Positions 1 to 7,949 of a stretch of 40,699 nt of DNA are shown piece by piece. Each line of letters starts with the position of its first letter. The first letter of the stretch is position 1. Below the pieces are notes generated by a model, which worked only from the letters and a program-made list of their open reading frames with translations, had not been told where the DNA came from and did no database searches. The position numbers and the translations under genes were made by a program. The stretch comes from Anaerolineales bacterium (GTDB taxonomy: Bacteria > Chloroflexota > Anaerolineae > Anaerolineales > Villigracilaceae): NCBI GenBank assembly GCA_020847435.1, contig JADLBX010000047.1, positions 1 to 40,699 on the forward strand, written 5' to 3'.

Positions 1-146
1 ACCTTTGACCCCGCACCTGCGTTCGGGGCAGGTGGAAATTCTCTTTTTCTCTGCCGTCTCGCACCGTCGTGCTCGCGGCACGAACGGTGTGTTCTCTGTG
101 GCGAAAATGACTTTCGCAAGAGGTCTATTGAAAGCCTGACTGAAAC

Positions 147-177
147 AAAAAACGCGTCCGCATTGGACGCGTTTTTT
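147..177. terminator. Bidirectional intrinsic terminator
   Basis: Six A residues, a 7-bp GC-rich stem (CGCGTCC with GGACGCG), a 5-base loop and six T residues form a hairpin with a U-tract on either strand. On the minus strand it lies beyond the tRNA-Ser pair. On the plus strand it would end transcripts entering from the left edge. Confidence 0.8.
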
Positions 178-241
178 CATGTGGAGGGACGCCAGCGCAG
201 GATTCGAATATCATCCCCCCTGCAGGGACCAAGCCCGAAAA

Positions 242-273
242 CAAAACACGCCCTCGTCGCGGAGCGCGTGTTT
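242..273 (-). terminator. Hairpin after tRNA-Ser(GCU)
   Basis: AAACACGC at 244-251 pairs with GCGTGTTT at 266-273. It lies just beyond the 3' end of the tRNA-Ser gene and is followed on the minus strand by a short T-rich run. It is probably the tRNA terminator, though the T-tract is short. Confidence 0.5.
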
Positions 274-279
274 CATCAG

Positions 280-373
280 TGGCGGGGAGGACAGGATTCG
301 AACCTGCGTCCGAGGATTTCGCCCCGGAAACCGCTTAGCAGGCGGCCCCATTCGACCACTCTGGCACCTCCCC
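280..373 (-). tRNA. tRNA-Ser (anticodon GCU)
   Basis: On the minus strand the acceptor stem GGGGAGG (373-367) pairs with CCTCCCC (290-284), followed by a G discriminator and an encoded CCA. The anticodon loop contains CTGCTAAG, giving anticodon GCT, which reads AGC and AGU. A long variable arm (class II tRNA) and the T-loop GGTTCGAATCC are present. It is the second of two serine tRNAs on this strand, 69 bases after tRNA-Ser(UGA), and the two are probably co-transcribed. Confidence 0.93.
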
Positions 374-386
374 AATTCAATTTACG

Positions 387-431
387 ATTGACGATTTTGG
401 ATTTACGATTGTGCAATCGAAAATCGTCAAT
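387..431. repeat. Palindromic repeat between the two tRNA genes
   Basis: ATTGACGATTTT at 387-398 is perfectly complementary to AAAATCGTCAAT at 420-431, with further related ACGATT words inside and just outside. It fills almost the whole spacer between the two tRNA genes. Its AT-rich, ACGATT-iterated composition is unlike the flanking genes and resembles a dispersed palindromic element. Confidence 0.65.
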
Positions 432-442
432 CTGAAATCGTC

Positions 443-530
443 TGGCGGAGGGAGTGGGATTCGAACCCACGTTGGTGTGACCCAAACATGTTTTCAAGAC
501 ATGCGCCTTCAGCCGCTCGGCCATCCCTCC
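443..530 (-). tRNA. tRNA-Ser (anticodon UGA)
   Basis: On the minus strand GGAGGGA (530-524) pairs with TCCCTCC (453-447), followed by a G discriminator and an encoded CCA. The anticodon loop CTTGAAA between CATGT and ACATG gives anticodon TGA, which reads UCA and related codons. The long variable arm is typical of serine tRNAs, and the T-loop is GGTTCGAATCC. Confidence 0.94.
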
Positions 531-534
531 ACAA

Positions 535-553
535 GCCTCGCGTTTTGCGAGGC
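535..553. repeat. Small GC-rich hairpin
   Basis: GCCTCGC at 535-541 pairs with GCGAGGC at 547-553 around a GTTTT loop, immediately upstream of tRNA-Ser(UGA) on the minus strand. No T-tract follows on either strand, so it is not a clear terminator. The rest of 554-740 holds no gene I can support. Confidence 0.4.
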
Positions 554-740
554 GGACGAGATTTTACCATAAGTGATAATGGTTTCCCTTCTTGAAAGAC
601 AGCCCCGCGTGAACTGATTTGCGCTTGATCCAGTTTTGATAGAAATTAAGCGAGAAATTCGCGGCGAAAACCCGCGTACTTTACAAAAATGAATAGCGCA
701 ATCTGTAACCTTTTTATGGGGCAATCTTTTCCCTGTGGAT

Positions 741-746
741 TATAAT
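741..746 (+). promoter_or_regulatory. -10 box of the pilin gene
   Basis: A perfect TATAAT lies 20 bases before the pilin ATG. A strong ribosome site (AAAGGAG) lies between it and the start. No good -35 is visible. Confidence 0.6.
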
Positions 747-765
747 ATTTCAAAGGAGTTGTATT

Positions 766-1179
766 ATGAATTTTCTCGTTTCTCCTTCCACACAATCACA
801 CAGAGGCCAGGGGTTGGTGGAATATGCGATCATTATTTCTCTGGTCGCGATCGTGGTCGTCGCCGTTGTGCTGGCGTTAGGACCAAAAGTTGGCAATACG
901 TTCAGCGGCATCAATAATTCACTGAATGTAGGGATGGGCTCGGATGGCGGCTCGGATGATGACCCGGGTCCCGGCGATTCGGGAGATTGGACGTTTGCCG
1001 CCAATGAGAATGATGTGGTAAGTGTGCCAACTGGGGTATACCAGGTCCAATACGGCGCGAACGGTCAATATTACTATCAATATTTTACGGGTCCAACCTC
1101 GGTAACTTGCAACAACGCTACGTTTGGCGATCCCATTGTCGGCATACCGAAAAACTGTTCGCTAAGGAAACAAAACTAA
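766..1179 (+). CDS. Flp-type (type IVb) pilin
   Basis: A 137-residue prepilin-like protein. Such pilins are cut by a prepilin peptidase and assembled by a Tad-type secretion system into surface fibres used for attachment. The leader is short. Cleavage is expected after Gly14, because Glu19 then falls at position +5, followed by Tyr20, as in the Flp family. Residues 17-42 form one strongly hydrophobic helix. The region after residue 60 is Gly/Asp-rich and then has two cysteines (near 115 and 131) that could form a disulphide. It is longer than classic Flp pilins (about 50-75 residues), so it may be a minor or pseudo-pilin. AAAGGAG lies upstream of the ATG and a rho-independent terminator lies just after the stop, so the gene stands alone. 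No tad genes are in the window. Confidence 0.8.
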   Translation: MNFLVSPSTQSHRGQGLVEYAIIISLVAIVVVAVVLALGPKVGNTFSGINNSLNVGMGSDGGSDDDPGPGDSGDWTFAANENDVVSVPTGVYQVQYGANGQYYYQYFTGPTSVTCNNATFGDPIVGIPKNCSLRKQN

Positions 1180-1194
1180 AGTGTAGATTTTCTG

Positions 1195-1231
1195 CCAAAC
1201 AAGCCGCCTAGGGCGGCTTGTTTGGTTTTTT
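1195..1231 (+). terminator. Rho-independent terminator after the pilin gene
   Basis: CCAAACAAGCCGCC pairs almost perfectly with GGCGGCTTGTTTGG, followed by six T residues. This is a textbook terminator that separates the pilin gene from miaB. Confidence 0.93.
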
Positions 1232-1250
1232 AAACCCTCACCGCTCTTGG

Positions 1251-1256
1251 TATAAT
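1251..1256 (+). promoter_or_regulatory. -10 box giving a probably leaderless miaB mRNA
   Basis: A perfect TATAAT is followed by only nine bases and then the miaB ATG at 1266. Transcription should start within about three bases of the ATG, and no Shine-Dalgarno sequence is present. This also argues against the in-frame upstream start at 1218, which lies inside the terminator. Confidence 0.65.
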
Positions 1257-1265
1257 CCCCAACCT

Positions 1266-2603
1266 ATGAAATACCATATCTGGACCGAGGGATGTCAAAT
1301 GAACGTCGCCGACTCTCAGCGCGTCGGCTCGTCGTTGGAACATCTTGGTTATACGTTTACAGAAACCATAGAGGAAGCAGATGTTATTGTTTTAAACACC
1401 TGTGTCGTGCGACAGTCTGCCGAAGACAAGGCGATGGGACGGGTTACATCATTACGTCCGCTCAAACAGCAAAACCCGAATCTCGTCATTAACTTAATGG
1501 GGTGCATGGTCGGCGTGCGCGGCGCGGATAAATTGCGTGAGCGTCTTCCGTTTGTGGATGTGTTTTCCCCGCCGTCTGACCCGGGACCGCTCGTCTCGTA
1601 TTTGAGCCAGGGCGAGATCCGCTCGTTGGAAGATTCCGAAACCACGCGCCGCTTCCTGATGATGGATGACGAATTGATTCTCCCGCAACACGAACGCGGA
1701 CAACTCGTCAGCGCGCACGTGCCGATCGTCTATGGCTGTTCGCACGCCTGCACGTTCTGCATCATCCCGTTCCGACGCGGCATTGAGCGCAGCCGTCCCG
1801 TCGGCGATATTGTTTCAGAGATTCGCTCGTTTGCCGCGCAAGGCGTCAAAGAGGTGACGCTTCTCGGTCAGATCGTTGATCGCTACGGCAAAGACGTTCC
1901 CGATGGACCCAATCTCGCGCAACTGCTTCGTGTCATTCACGAGGTCGAAGGCGTCGAGCGCATTCGCTTCCTCACTTCGCATCCCAGTTACTTTACCGAA
2001 GAATTGATGGAAGCGATTGCCGAACTTCCGAAGGTTATGCCGCACATCGAAGTCCCGATTCAAGCGGGCGACGACGAGGTGCTGGCAAACATGAAGCGCG
2101 GCTACTCTCAGCGGGATTATCGCAACCTCATCGAGACCATCCGCAAGAAAATTCCCGACTGCTCCATCGCGACAGACATCATCGTGGGATTCCCCGGCGA
2201 GACCGAGGAACAATTCATGGAAACGCACCGCGTCCTTTCCGACCTTCGGCTTGACGTGGCTCACCTTGCGCGTTATTCCCCTCGTGAAGGGACCGTCGCT
2301 ACGCGCCGCATGGTGGATGACGTTCCCGAAGATGAAAAGGTGCGCCGCTTCCGCCTGTTGGAAGATTTGCAGGAGGGGATTGTCAGCGAGATCAACAAGA
2401 AGTATCTCGGTCAAACTGTGGATGTGTTGTTTGAGGAAAAGGTCAAAGACCGCTGGCGCGGACGCACGCCGACCAACAAACTCGTCTTCGTCGAATCGGA
2501 TGACAACTTGAAGGGCAATATCCTCCCCGTTACCGTCACGTGGACGGGACCGTGGTCTATGCAAGCGAATTTGCAGAAACAGCCTGAGTTGATTGTTGTT
2601 TAG
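1266..2603 (+). CDS. miaB: tRNA-2-methylthio-N6-isopentenyladenosine synthase MiaB
   Basis: A radical-SAM methylthiotransferase of 445 residues that adds a methylthio group to C2 of N6-isopentenyladenosine-37 in tRNAs reading UNN codons. The N-terminal UPF0004 domain carries Cys10, Cys46 and Cys80, which bind the auxiliary [4Fe-4S] cluster. The radical-SAM triad Cys158-x3-Cys162-x2-Cys165 binds the SAM cluster. A TRAM domain for RNA binding lies at about 375-440. The length matches the family. MtaB and RimO are relatives, but the TEGCQMN start and the LNTC motif fit MiaB best. I place the start at 1266 because of the TATAAT nine bases upstream and the domain alignment. The longer frame from 1218 would begin in the pilin terminator. 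Confidence 0.92.
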   Translation: MKYHIWTEGCQMNVADSQRVGSSLEHLGYTFTETIEEADVIVLNTCVVRQSAEDKAMGRVTSLRPLKQQNPNLVINLMGCMVGVRGADKLRERLPFVDVFSPPSDPGPLVSYLSQGEIRSLEDSETTRRFLMMDDELILPQHERGQLVSAHVPIVYGCSHACTFCIIPFRRGIERSRPVGDIVSEIRSFAAQGVKEVTLLGQIVDRYGKDVPDGPNLAQLLRVIHEVEGVERIRFLTSHPSYFTEELMEAIAELPKVMPHIEVPIQAGDDEVLANMKRGYSQRDYRNLIETIRKKIPDCSIATDIIVGFPGETEEQFMETHRVLSDLRLDVAHLARYSPREGTVATRRMVDDVPEDEKVRRFRLLEDLQEGIVSEINKKYLGQTVDVLFEEKVKDRWRGRTPTNKLVFVESDDNLKGNILPVTVTWTGPWSMQANLQKQPELIVV

Positions 2604-2607
2604 CGAC

Positions 2608-2638
2608 GCTCTGTCGGGGTCTCAGACCCCGACAGAGC
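2608..2638. repeat. Perfect 14-bp hairpin between miaB and the Nudix gene
   Basis: GCTCTGTCGGGGTC pairs base for base with GACCCCGACAGAGC around a three-base loop. It starts five bases after the miaB stop. No T-tract follows, so it is more like an inserted palindromic element or mRNA-stabilising hairpin than an ordinary terminator. Confidence 0.7.
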
Positions 2639-2654
2639 ATTAAAGGGAGAAATC

Positions 2655-3092
2655 ATGAATCGAATCCGCCCGATCGCGCTTTGCGTGTTCAAGAACGATA
2701 ACCGTATTCTTGTCTTTGAAGGATTTGATTCGGTCAAGAATGGAGCGTATTACCGTCCGCTGGGAGGCGGGATCGAGTTTGGCGAAAGTGGGGAGGTTGC
2801 CGTCCGCCGCGAGATCATGGAAGAACTGGACAGCGAGATCGAAGGTTTACGACATCTGGGTTATCTTGAGAATATTTTCGTCCATAATGGGCAGATGGGT
2901 CACGAGATCGTGATGGTCTACGATGGGACGTTGAGCGAGTCGACGTTGTACGAGCAGGCTGAAATGGAAGTCATCGAAGCGAACGGGGAGCGCATCCGCG
3001 TGGTGTGGAAGAGCCTGGATGAGTTCGGGGAGGGGAGGTCCATCTTGTATCCCGGTGGGTTGCTTGAACTCTTGGCTGTCGGCGGCAAATAA
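2655..3092 (+). CDS. Nudix hydrolase
   Basis: A 145-residue single-domain Nudix protein. The family hydrolyses nucleoside diphosphates linked to another group, often for housecleaning of damaged nucleotides. The Nudix box is complete: Gly38, Glu44, Arg52-Glu53 and Glu56-Glu57 fit G-x5-E-x7-RE-x2-EE, giving the magnesium site. The length is normal. A Shine-Dalgarno sequence (AAAGGGAG) lies before the ATG. The gene follows miaB by 51 bases with a strong hairpin between them, so it could be co-transcribed or served by its own promoter. The substrate cannot be read from the sequence. Confidence 0.88.
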   Translation: MNRIRPIALCVFKNDNRILVFEGFDSVKNGAYYRPLGGGIEFGESGEVAVRREIMEELDSEIEGLRHLGYLENIFVHNGQMGHEIVMVYDGTLSESTLYEQAEMEVIEANGERIRVVWKSLDEFGEGRSILYPGGLLELLAVGGK

Positions 3093-3121
3093 CCGCGCGC
3101 CAACCTCATACAACAGGTGAG

Positions 3122-3152
3122 AATTTTCTTCGCATCCGTTTGCGAAAAATTT
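3122..3152 (+). terminator. Possible terminator after the Nudix gene
   Basis: TTCGCA pairs with TGCGAA, with flanking A/T-rich arms continuing the stem imperfectly and a TTTTG tail. A weak intrinsic terminator is plausible. Confidence 0.45.
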
Positions 3153-3180
3153 TGTGATGTTTGCAACTGCCAAAAGAAAT

Positions 3181-3186
3181 TACAAT
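3181..3186 (+). promoter_or_regulatory. -10-like box before a possibly leaderless start
   Basis: TACAAT lies seven bases before the ATG at 3194, with no Shine-Dalgarno sequence. This matches the arrangement at miaB and supports 3194 rather than the upstream in-frame starts. Confidence 0.4.
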
Positions 3187-3193
3187 GGGTGCC

Positions 3194-3922
3194 ATGACAA
3201 CCAACAAACGACAAACTTTATCTTTGGCTCTGCTCTTCTACTTCGCAGGTTTTAGCGCGGGATTGTTTCTGATGTTCATTGCAACCTGGGCAGACCTGGA
3301 AGCCTCCTTCTACGGGTTCCCGCGTCAGGCAGACCCGGGCTTGACCGGATTTAACTGTCCCGTGTTGATGACCCCGAGCGATCTGGGTATTCTCTCGCTT
3401 TCGTTCACGAATACGGCAGAGATCAAGATCAACCCGGTTGTGCGGGTATGGGTCAGCGCTCCCACTGTAGCGGAGGAACGCAAGGTACAGATCGGGTTGG
3501 CTCCCGGCGAATCGCAAGAATTCGAGTGGACGGTGGACGCGGGGAATATTGACCTGAAGAACTTCATTTTCGCCAAAGCGATGGTTTTTTCCGCGTATCC
3601 GCTTCCGAGCCTGGATGCAACTTGCGGAATCTTCATTCTTGACCTGCCTGTCAGCGGAAAGGCGCTTCTGCTGGCGTTGATCGGGGTCGGGTTTTTGGGT
3701 ATGGGCGCGGGTTTATTCAGAATGTATAAACTCAGGGTCGTAAACGAATGGGTTGGTAAATATTTCCCTGCATTGAGTTTGGTGACAGTCATCCTCGTGC
3801 TGGGTTTGATAACCAGCTTCAGGGGCGCATGGGTTCAAGCCATGCTCCTGTTCGCCGTGATCGTTCTTTTGCTGATTATTCTTTTGGGTTCATTCCTGTT
3901 ATATGAGGAGCGAAAACTATAA
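3194..3922 (+). CDS. Uncharacterised four-helix membrane protein
   Basis: I do not recognise a named family. From the start at 3194 the protein has 242 residues. One hydrophobic helix (about 9-31) is followed by a segment of about 120 residues predicted to lie outside the membrane, with two cysteines (in the FNCPV and DATCGI regions) that could pair. Three further helices follow at about 157-178, 192-212 and 216-237. The exposed segment alternates polar and hydrophobic residues like a beta-sandwich. It stands alone between a weak hairpin and a strong terminator. Composition matches the core genes. It could be a sensor or an envelope scaffold, but nothing in the sequence decides this. Confidence 0.7.
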   Translation: MTTNKRQTLSLALLFYFAGFSAGLFLMFIATWADLEASFYGFPRQADPGLTGFNCPVLMTPSDLGILSLSFTNTAEIKINPVVRVWVSAPTVAEERKVQIGLAPGESQEFEWTVDAGNIDLKNFIFAKAMVFSAYPLPSLDATCGIFILDLPVSGKALLLALIGVGFLGMGAGLFRMYKLRVVNEWVGKYFPALSLVTVILVLGLITSFRGAWVQAMLLFAVIVLLLIILLGSFLLYEERKL

Positions 3923-3957
3923 GATTGTAAGATTTTTACCCCAATTCGTTTAAGACG

Positions 3958-3992
3958 AAAGCCGACCAGATCGTACATGGTCGGCTTTTTTG
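3958..3992. terminator. Terminator between convergent genes
   Basis: AAAGCCGACCA pairs with TGGTCGGCTTT around a nine-base loop, followed by T residues. It serves the membrane-protein gene on the plus strand. The A run on the other side may let it also end the convergent aconitase transcript. Confidence 0.85.
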
Positions 3993-4019
3993 TGTAAATC
4001 CGTGTAATTCGTGGCTAAA
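3992..4019. repeat. Half copy of an ATCCGTGTAAT-type repeat
   Basis: The stretch contains AAATCCGTGTAATTCGTGG, closely like the right arm of the ACACGGAT palindromes at 16400, 35160 and 40550. The matching left arm is absent, so this looks like a decayed or truncated copy between the terminator and aconitase. Confidence 0.5.
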
Positions 4020-4080
4020 AGCTCGAAAGATTAAATTCGAGGCGAGTCATGTTTATGAAGTTCGCAGTGTGCAATCCGAA

Positions 4081-6777
4081 CTACTTGATCAAATTCCTCA
4101 ACACCGTATGCAGGATGCCGCCGTCGCGGTAGTAATTGACTTCCACCGCGGTGTTCAGTTGGGCGGCGGCTTGGAATTCGACCGTCGAACCGTCGGCGCG
4201 TTTCGCTTTCACGTTCAAAATACTTTTCGGTTGGATATCGTTCAAGCCTGCGATGTCGTACGCTTCGTCGCCTTTCAAGCCCAGCGACTCGGCGTTCTGG
4301 CCGTCCATGAATTTTAGCGGCAGGATGCCCATGCCGACGAGGTTGGAGCGATGGATGCGCTCGAACGATTCGGCGATCACCGCGCGCACGCCTTGAAGCA
4401 GCGGTCCCTTCGCCGCCCAGTCGCGGCTGGAACCGGTTCCATATTCTTTCCCCGCAATGACGATGACCGGCGTCCCTTCGCTTTGGTATTTCATCGCCGC
4501 GTCATAAATGGACATCACCTCGCCGCTGGTGTGATGCTTTGTCCAATTCCCTTCCTTCGGCGCGACCAGGAGATTCTTCAAGCGGATGTTGGCGAACGTG
4601 CCGCGCGCCATGACGAGGTCGTTGCCGCGGCGTGAGCCGTACGAGTTGAAATATTGCGGCGCTACGTCGCGTTCCTGCAGATATTTCCCGGCGGGGCTGT
4701 CTATGGCGATGTTGCCGGCGGGGGAGATGTGATCGGTGGTGATCGAGTCGCCGAACAACCCAAGCACGCGCGCGCCTTGGATATCTTTCACCGAGCCGGC
4801 AGCGAGCGTCAGTTCCTGAAAATACGGCGGGTGATGGATGTAGGTGGAGTTCTCGTCCCATTCATATAGATCGCCGCCGGAGACCTTGATCTCCTTCCAC
4901 ATGTCTGAGCCGCTGAACACGTCGGCGTATTTGTCTCTGAACATCTCAGCGCGCACGCTTGACGCGGCGACCGCGTTGACCTCTTGTTGCGTGGGCCACA
5001 AATCCTTGAGGTACACCGGCGCGCCGTCTGCGCCTGTGCCGAGCGGTTCTTTGTCGAGGTCAATGTCAACGGTGCCAGCCAGCGCGTACGCCACGACCAG
5101 CGGCGGACTCGCCAGGAAGTTTGCCTTCACCAGTGGGTGGATCCTGCCCTCGAAGTTGCGGTTGCCCGAAAGCACCGCCGCAGTTACCAGATCGGACCCG
5201 GTAACTGCCTTCGCCACTTCAGCCGGCAACGGACCTGAATTGCCGATGCAGGTGGTGCATCCGTAGGCGATGACGTTGAAGCCCAGTTGCGAAAGCGGTT
5301 CGAGCAAATTGGCTTGTTTGAGATATTCAGTCACCACGCGCGAACCCGGCGCAAGCGAGGTCTTGACGTATGGTTTGACGTTCAAACCTTTTTCGATGGC
5401 TTTCTTTGCCAGCAATCCCGCCGCGACCAGCACAGACGGATTGCTCGTGTTCGTGCAGGAGGTGATCGCCGCGATGACGACCACGCCGTGTTTCATCTTC
5501 ATCGAGCCGCCGTTGGTCCCATACGCGGCTTCGGCGTTCAACGCTTCGGGTTTGAGTTCGAAGCCGCGCTCTTTCACCGGCGTGGATAATGCCTTGTTGA
5601 ACGTTTCTTTGAGTTCGGACATCGCCACGCGATCCTGCGGACGTTTGGGTCCGGCTAACGAGGGCACGACCGCCCCAAGGTCGAGTTCGAGCGTGTCGGT
5701 GTATTCGGGGTGAGGCGAGTCCGCGTCGTGGAAGAGTCCTTGCGCGTGCGCGTAGGCTTCCGTGAGCGCGATGGTCTCATCGGAGCGACCGGTCAACTTC
5801 ATGTAGCGCAGCGTTTCTTTATCCACCGGGAAGTAGCCGATGGTCGCGCCGTATTCGGGAGCCATGTTGCCGATCGTGGCGCGGTCGGGGAGCGACATCG
5901 TGTCCAACCCCGGACCGAAGAACTCGACGAATTTATCCACAACGCCTTTTTTGCGGAGCATCTGCGTGACGGTGAGCACGAGATCGGTGGCGGTGACGCC
6001 CTCGCTTAGTTTGCCGTGCAGTTTGAAGCCGATCACGTCGGGCAAGAGCATGTCCATCGGTTGACCGAGCATCACGGCTTCGGCTTCGATGCCGCCCACG
6101 CCCCAGCCGACCACGCCGAGACCGTTGATCATCGTTGTGTGTGAATCGGTGCCGACAAGCGTATCGGGGAAGGCGACCGTTTCCTTGCCGTCTTTCTTCG
6201 TCATCACCACATCGGCGAGATATTCCAGGTTGACTTGATGTACGATGCCGGTCATCGGCGGCACCACGCGGAAGTTTTGGAACGCGTGTTGGCCCCATTT
6301 GAGAAATTCATAGCGTTCTTTGTTACGCAAAAATTCCATTTCGGTGTTGCGCTGTAACGCGTCGGCTGTGGCGAAGAAATCCACTTGGATCGAATGGTCA
6401 ATCACCAGGTCAACTGGCACCAGAGGGTTGATTTTTTTCGGGTCGCCGCCGAGGCGCGCCACCGCCGCACGCATTGCCGCAAGATCAACGATGGCAGGCA
6501 CGCCGGTGAAGTCCTGCATGATGACGCGGGCGGGGAGGAAGGGGATGCCCGGTCGGCTTTTTGAAAGGGGCGTCCACGCCGCTATATTTTTCACGTCTGT
6601 TTGGGTGATCTCTTTGTCGTTGCATTGACGCAGAGCCGCCTCCAGCATGATGCGGATCGAAAACGGAAGCCGTTTGAGTTGGGTCAGACCCGCTTTTTCG
6701 AGCGTCTCGAGGCGATAGTAGGCGTAATCCTTTTTCCCCACTTTCAAAACATCCAGCGCTTTAAAGAAATCGTTCAT
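4081..6777 (-). CDS. acnA: Aconitate hydratase (AcnA/IRP1 type)
   Basis: Converts citrate to isocitrate via cis-aconitate in the citric-acid cycle, using a [4Fe-4S] cluster in the cytoplasm. The cluster ligands are visible as Cys441 in [11 protein letters not shown] and Cys507 and Cys510 in [11 protein letters not shown]. The C-terminal swivel domain has the [10 protein letters not shown] motif. The length of 898 residues is standard for AcnA. I start at 6777 because AAAGGAGAACCCT directly precedes that ATG. An in-frame extension of 28 residues to 6861 looks unconserved and lacks a ribosome site. It lies 120 bases downstream of the adenosine deaminase gene on the same strand, and a TATAAT overlapping that gene's stop could give it its own promoter. 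Confidence 0.96.
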   Translation of the reverse strand: MNDFFKALDVLKVGKKDYAYYRLETLEKAGLTQLKRLPFSIRIMLEAALRQCNDKEITQTDVKNIAAWTPLSKSRPGIPFLPARVIMQDFTGVPAIVDLAAMRAAVARLGGDPKKINPLVPVDLVIDHSIQVDFFATADALQRNTEMEFLRNKERYEFLKWGQHAFQNFRVVPPMTGIVHQVNLEYLADVVMTKKDGKETVAFPDTLVGTDSHTTMINGLGVVGWGVGGIEAEAVMLGQPMDMLLPDVIGFKLHGKLSEGVTATDLVLTVTQMLRKKGVVDKFVEFFGPGLDTMSLPDRATIGNMAPEYGATIGYFPVDKETLRYMKLTGRSDETIALTEAYAHAQGLFHDADSPHPEYTDTLELDLGAVVPSLAGPKRPQDRVAMSELKETFNKALSTPVKERGFELKPEALNAEAAYGTNGGSMKMKHGVVVIAAITSCTNTSNPSVLVAAGLLAKKAIEKGLNVKPYVKTSLAPGSRVVTEYLKQANLLEPLSQLGFNVIAYGCTTCIGNSGPLPAEVAKAVTGSDLVTAAVLSGNRNFEGRIHPLVKANFLASPPLVVAYALAGTVDIDLDKEPLGTGADGAPVYLKDLWPTQQEVNAVAASSVRAEMFRDKYADVFSGSDMWKEIKVSGGDLYEWDENSTYIHHPPYFQELTLAAGSVKDIQGARVLGLFGDSITTDHISPAGNIAIDSPAGKYLQERDVAPQYFNSYGSRRGNDLVMARGTFANIRLKNLLVAPKEGNWTKHHTSGEVMSIYDAAMKYQSEGTPVIVIAGKEYGTGSSRDWAAKGPLLQGVRAVIAESFERIHRSNLVGMGILPLKFMDGQNAESLGLKGDEAYDIAGLNDIQPKSILNVKAKRADGSTVEFQAAAQLNTAVEVNYYRDGGILHTVLRNLIK

Positions 6778-6896
6778 AGGGTTCTCCTTTGGTGGTGTTC
6801 CTTGCCAGGGCGAGAGCGCCTTGCCCTGCGTGTGATCACCGTACTCTTGCGAAGAACACAAAGGAGCGCCTTTGCCATCCTTGCGATGCAGCGTGT

Positions 6897-6902
6897 ATTA
6901 TA
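6897..6902 (-). promoter_or_regulatory. Possible -10 box for aconitase
   Basis: TATAAT on the minus strand overlaps the stop codon of the adenosine deaminase gene and lies about 120 bases before the aconitase start. No convincing -35 is seen. Confidence 0.35.
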
Positions 6903-7944
6903 ACTTCAAATCCTTTTCCAATCGCTTCACAAGTTTTTCCTTTTCGGTCTCGCCGATAAAAGCCGCTTGTGCCGCGGCGACGATCCGTTGTTTCAAGGCG
7001 CTCTGCGGCATCTTCAGGTCTTCGCAGGCGGTGTAATACTCGTGGCTGAGGGTGATGCGCGAGATGCTGGGGTCGTCCGAATTGATCGTGACGTTCAAAC
7101 CCGCATCGTACATTTCCATCAGCGGATGCGTTTCCAACGATTCAAAGACGCCCGATTGGTAGTTGCTCGTGATGCACACTTCAAAGGCAGTCTGGCGTTC
7201 GCGCGCCAGCGCCACGATGGACTCGTCGTCCAACACGCGCACACCGTGACCGATCCGCTCCGCGCCGATCTCCTCGATGGCTTCCCGCACATTGTAGCCG
7301 GGTCCCCATTCGCCCGCGTGGATGGTGATGTGCAAGCCCGCCTGCTTCGCCTCTTTGAATATTCCGTAGAACGGCTGGGATGGAAAATCCGCTTCGTTGC
7401 CTGCCAGGTCCATCCCCACGATCCCGTCCTTGATGTGGTCCGCCGCGAGCCATGCCACCTGTTCGGCGATCTCGGCGCTTTCATGCCGGTTCACCGACAC
7501 GATCAACTTGACGATCACATCCTGCTCTTTGGACGCTTCCTGCGCGCTTGAAATTACCCAATCCATTACGTCGTGCAACGGGAAGCGCTCCGCGCGGCTG
7601 AGCGCGACCGGCGTAAAACGCAATTCCATGTACTTCACGTTGTCCTTCGCCGCGTCTTCGACGGCTTCGCGCGTGATGCGATGGATCACATCGGGCGAGC
7701 GATAGAACAGGCGCAAGGTGTTGAATTTGCCGAGAAAATTTTGAAAGGTGAATTTATCCTCTTCCTGAATTTGCACCAGCGTGCTTAAGCGCAACACATC
7801 CGCGGGAATGGTGATGCCGTGCTGTTGCGCGACGTCGAGCATGGTGTCGAGGCGTAGTGATCCCTCAAGGTGACGATGCAACTCCACTTTGGGGAGGGCG
7901 CGATACGTGTTCAGCGAAGCGGTAACTCGATCAGCGGCGCTCAT
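6898..7944 (-). CDS. add: Adenosine deaminase
   Basis: Hydrolytically deaminates adenosine (and deoxyadenosine) to inosine in purine salvage. The 348-residue protein has the metal-binding HxH of the amidohydrolase fold (His23 and His25 in ELHRHLEGS), the HAGEW motif with the third zinc histidine and the catalytic glutamate region, RIGHGVRV, and the SDDP motif carrying the zinc-binding aspartate. Length is normal. The start codon lies only five bases beyond the secA stop and has no clear Shine-Dalgarno sequence, so translation is probably coupled to secA. The family also includes adenine deaminases and 6-aminodeoxyfutalosine deaminases, so the substrate is likely but not proven. Confidence 0.88.
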   Translation of the reverse strand: MSAADRVTASLNTYRALPKVELHRHLEGSLRLDTMLDVAQQHGITIPADVLRLSTLVQIQEEDKFTFQNFLGKFNTLRLFYRSPDVIHRITREAVEDAAKDNVKYMELRFTPVALSRAERFPLHDVMDWVISSAQEASKEQDVIVKLIVSVNRHESAEIAEQVAWLAADHIKDGIVGMDLAGNEADFPSQPFYGIFKEAKQAGLHITIHAGEWGPGYNVREAIEEIGAERIGHGVRVLDDESIVALARERQTAFEVCITSNYQSGVFESLETHPLMEMYDAGLNVTINSDDPSISRITLSHEYYTACEDLKMPQSALKQRIVAAAQAAFIGETEKEKLVKRLEKDLKL

Positions 7945-7949
7945 GGCGA

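Noticed and set aside
180..232. tRNA-like 3' fragment (CAGGATTCGAA near CCAGCG)
   Set aside because: A T-loop-like word is present, but neither the T stem nor the acceptor stem pairs and no 5' half exists.
1815..2564. Minus-strand open frame of 249 codons within miaB
   Set aside because: It is antisense to a clearly identified gene and reflects GC-rich codon bias.
6778..6861. 28-residue N-terminal extension of aconitase
   Set aside because: The ATG at 6777 has a strong AAAGGAG site and the extension has none and does not look like aconitase.
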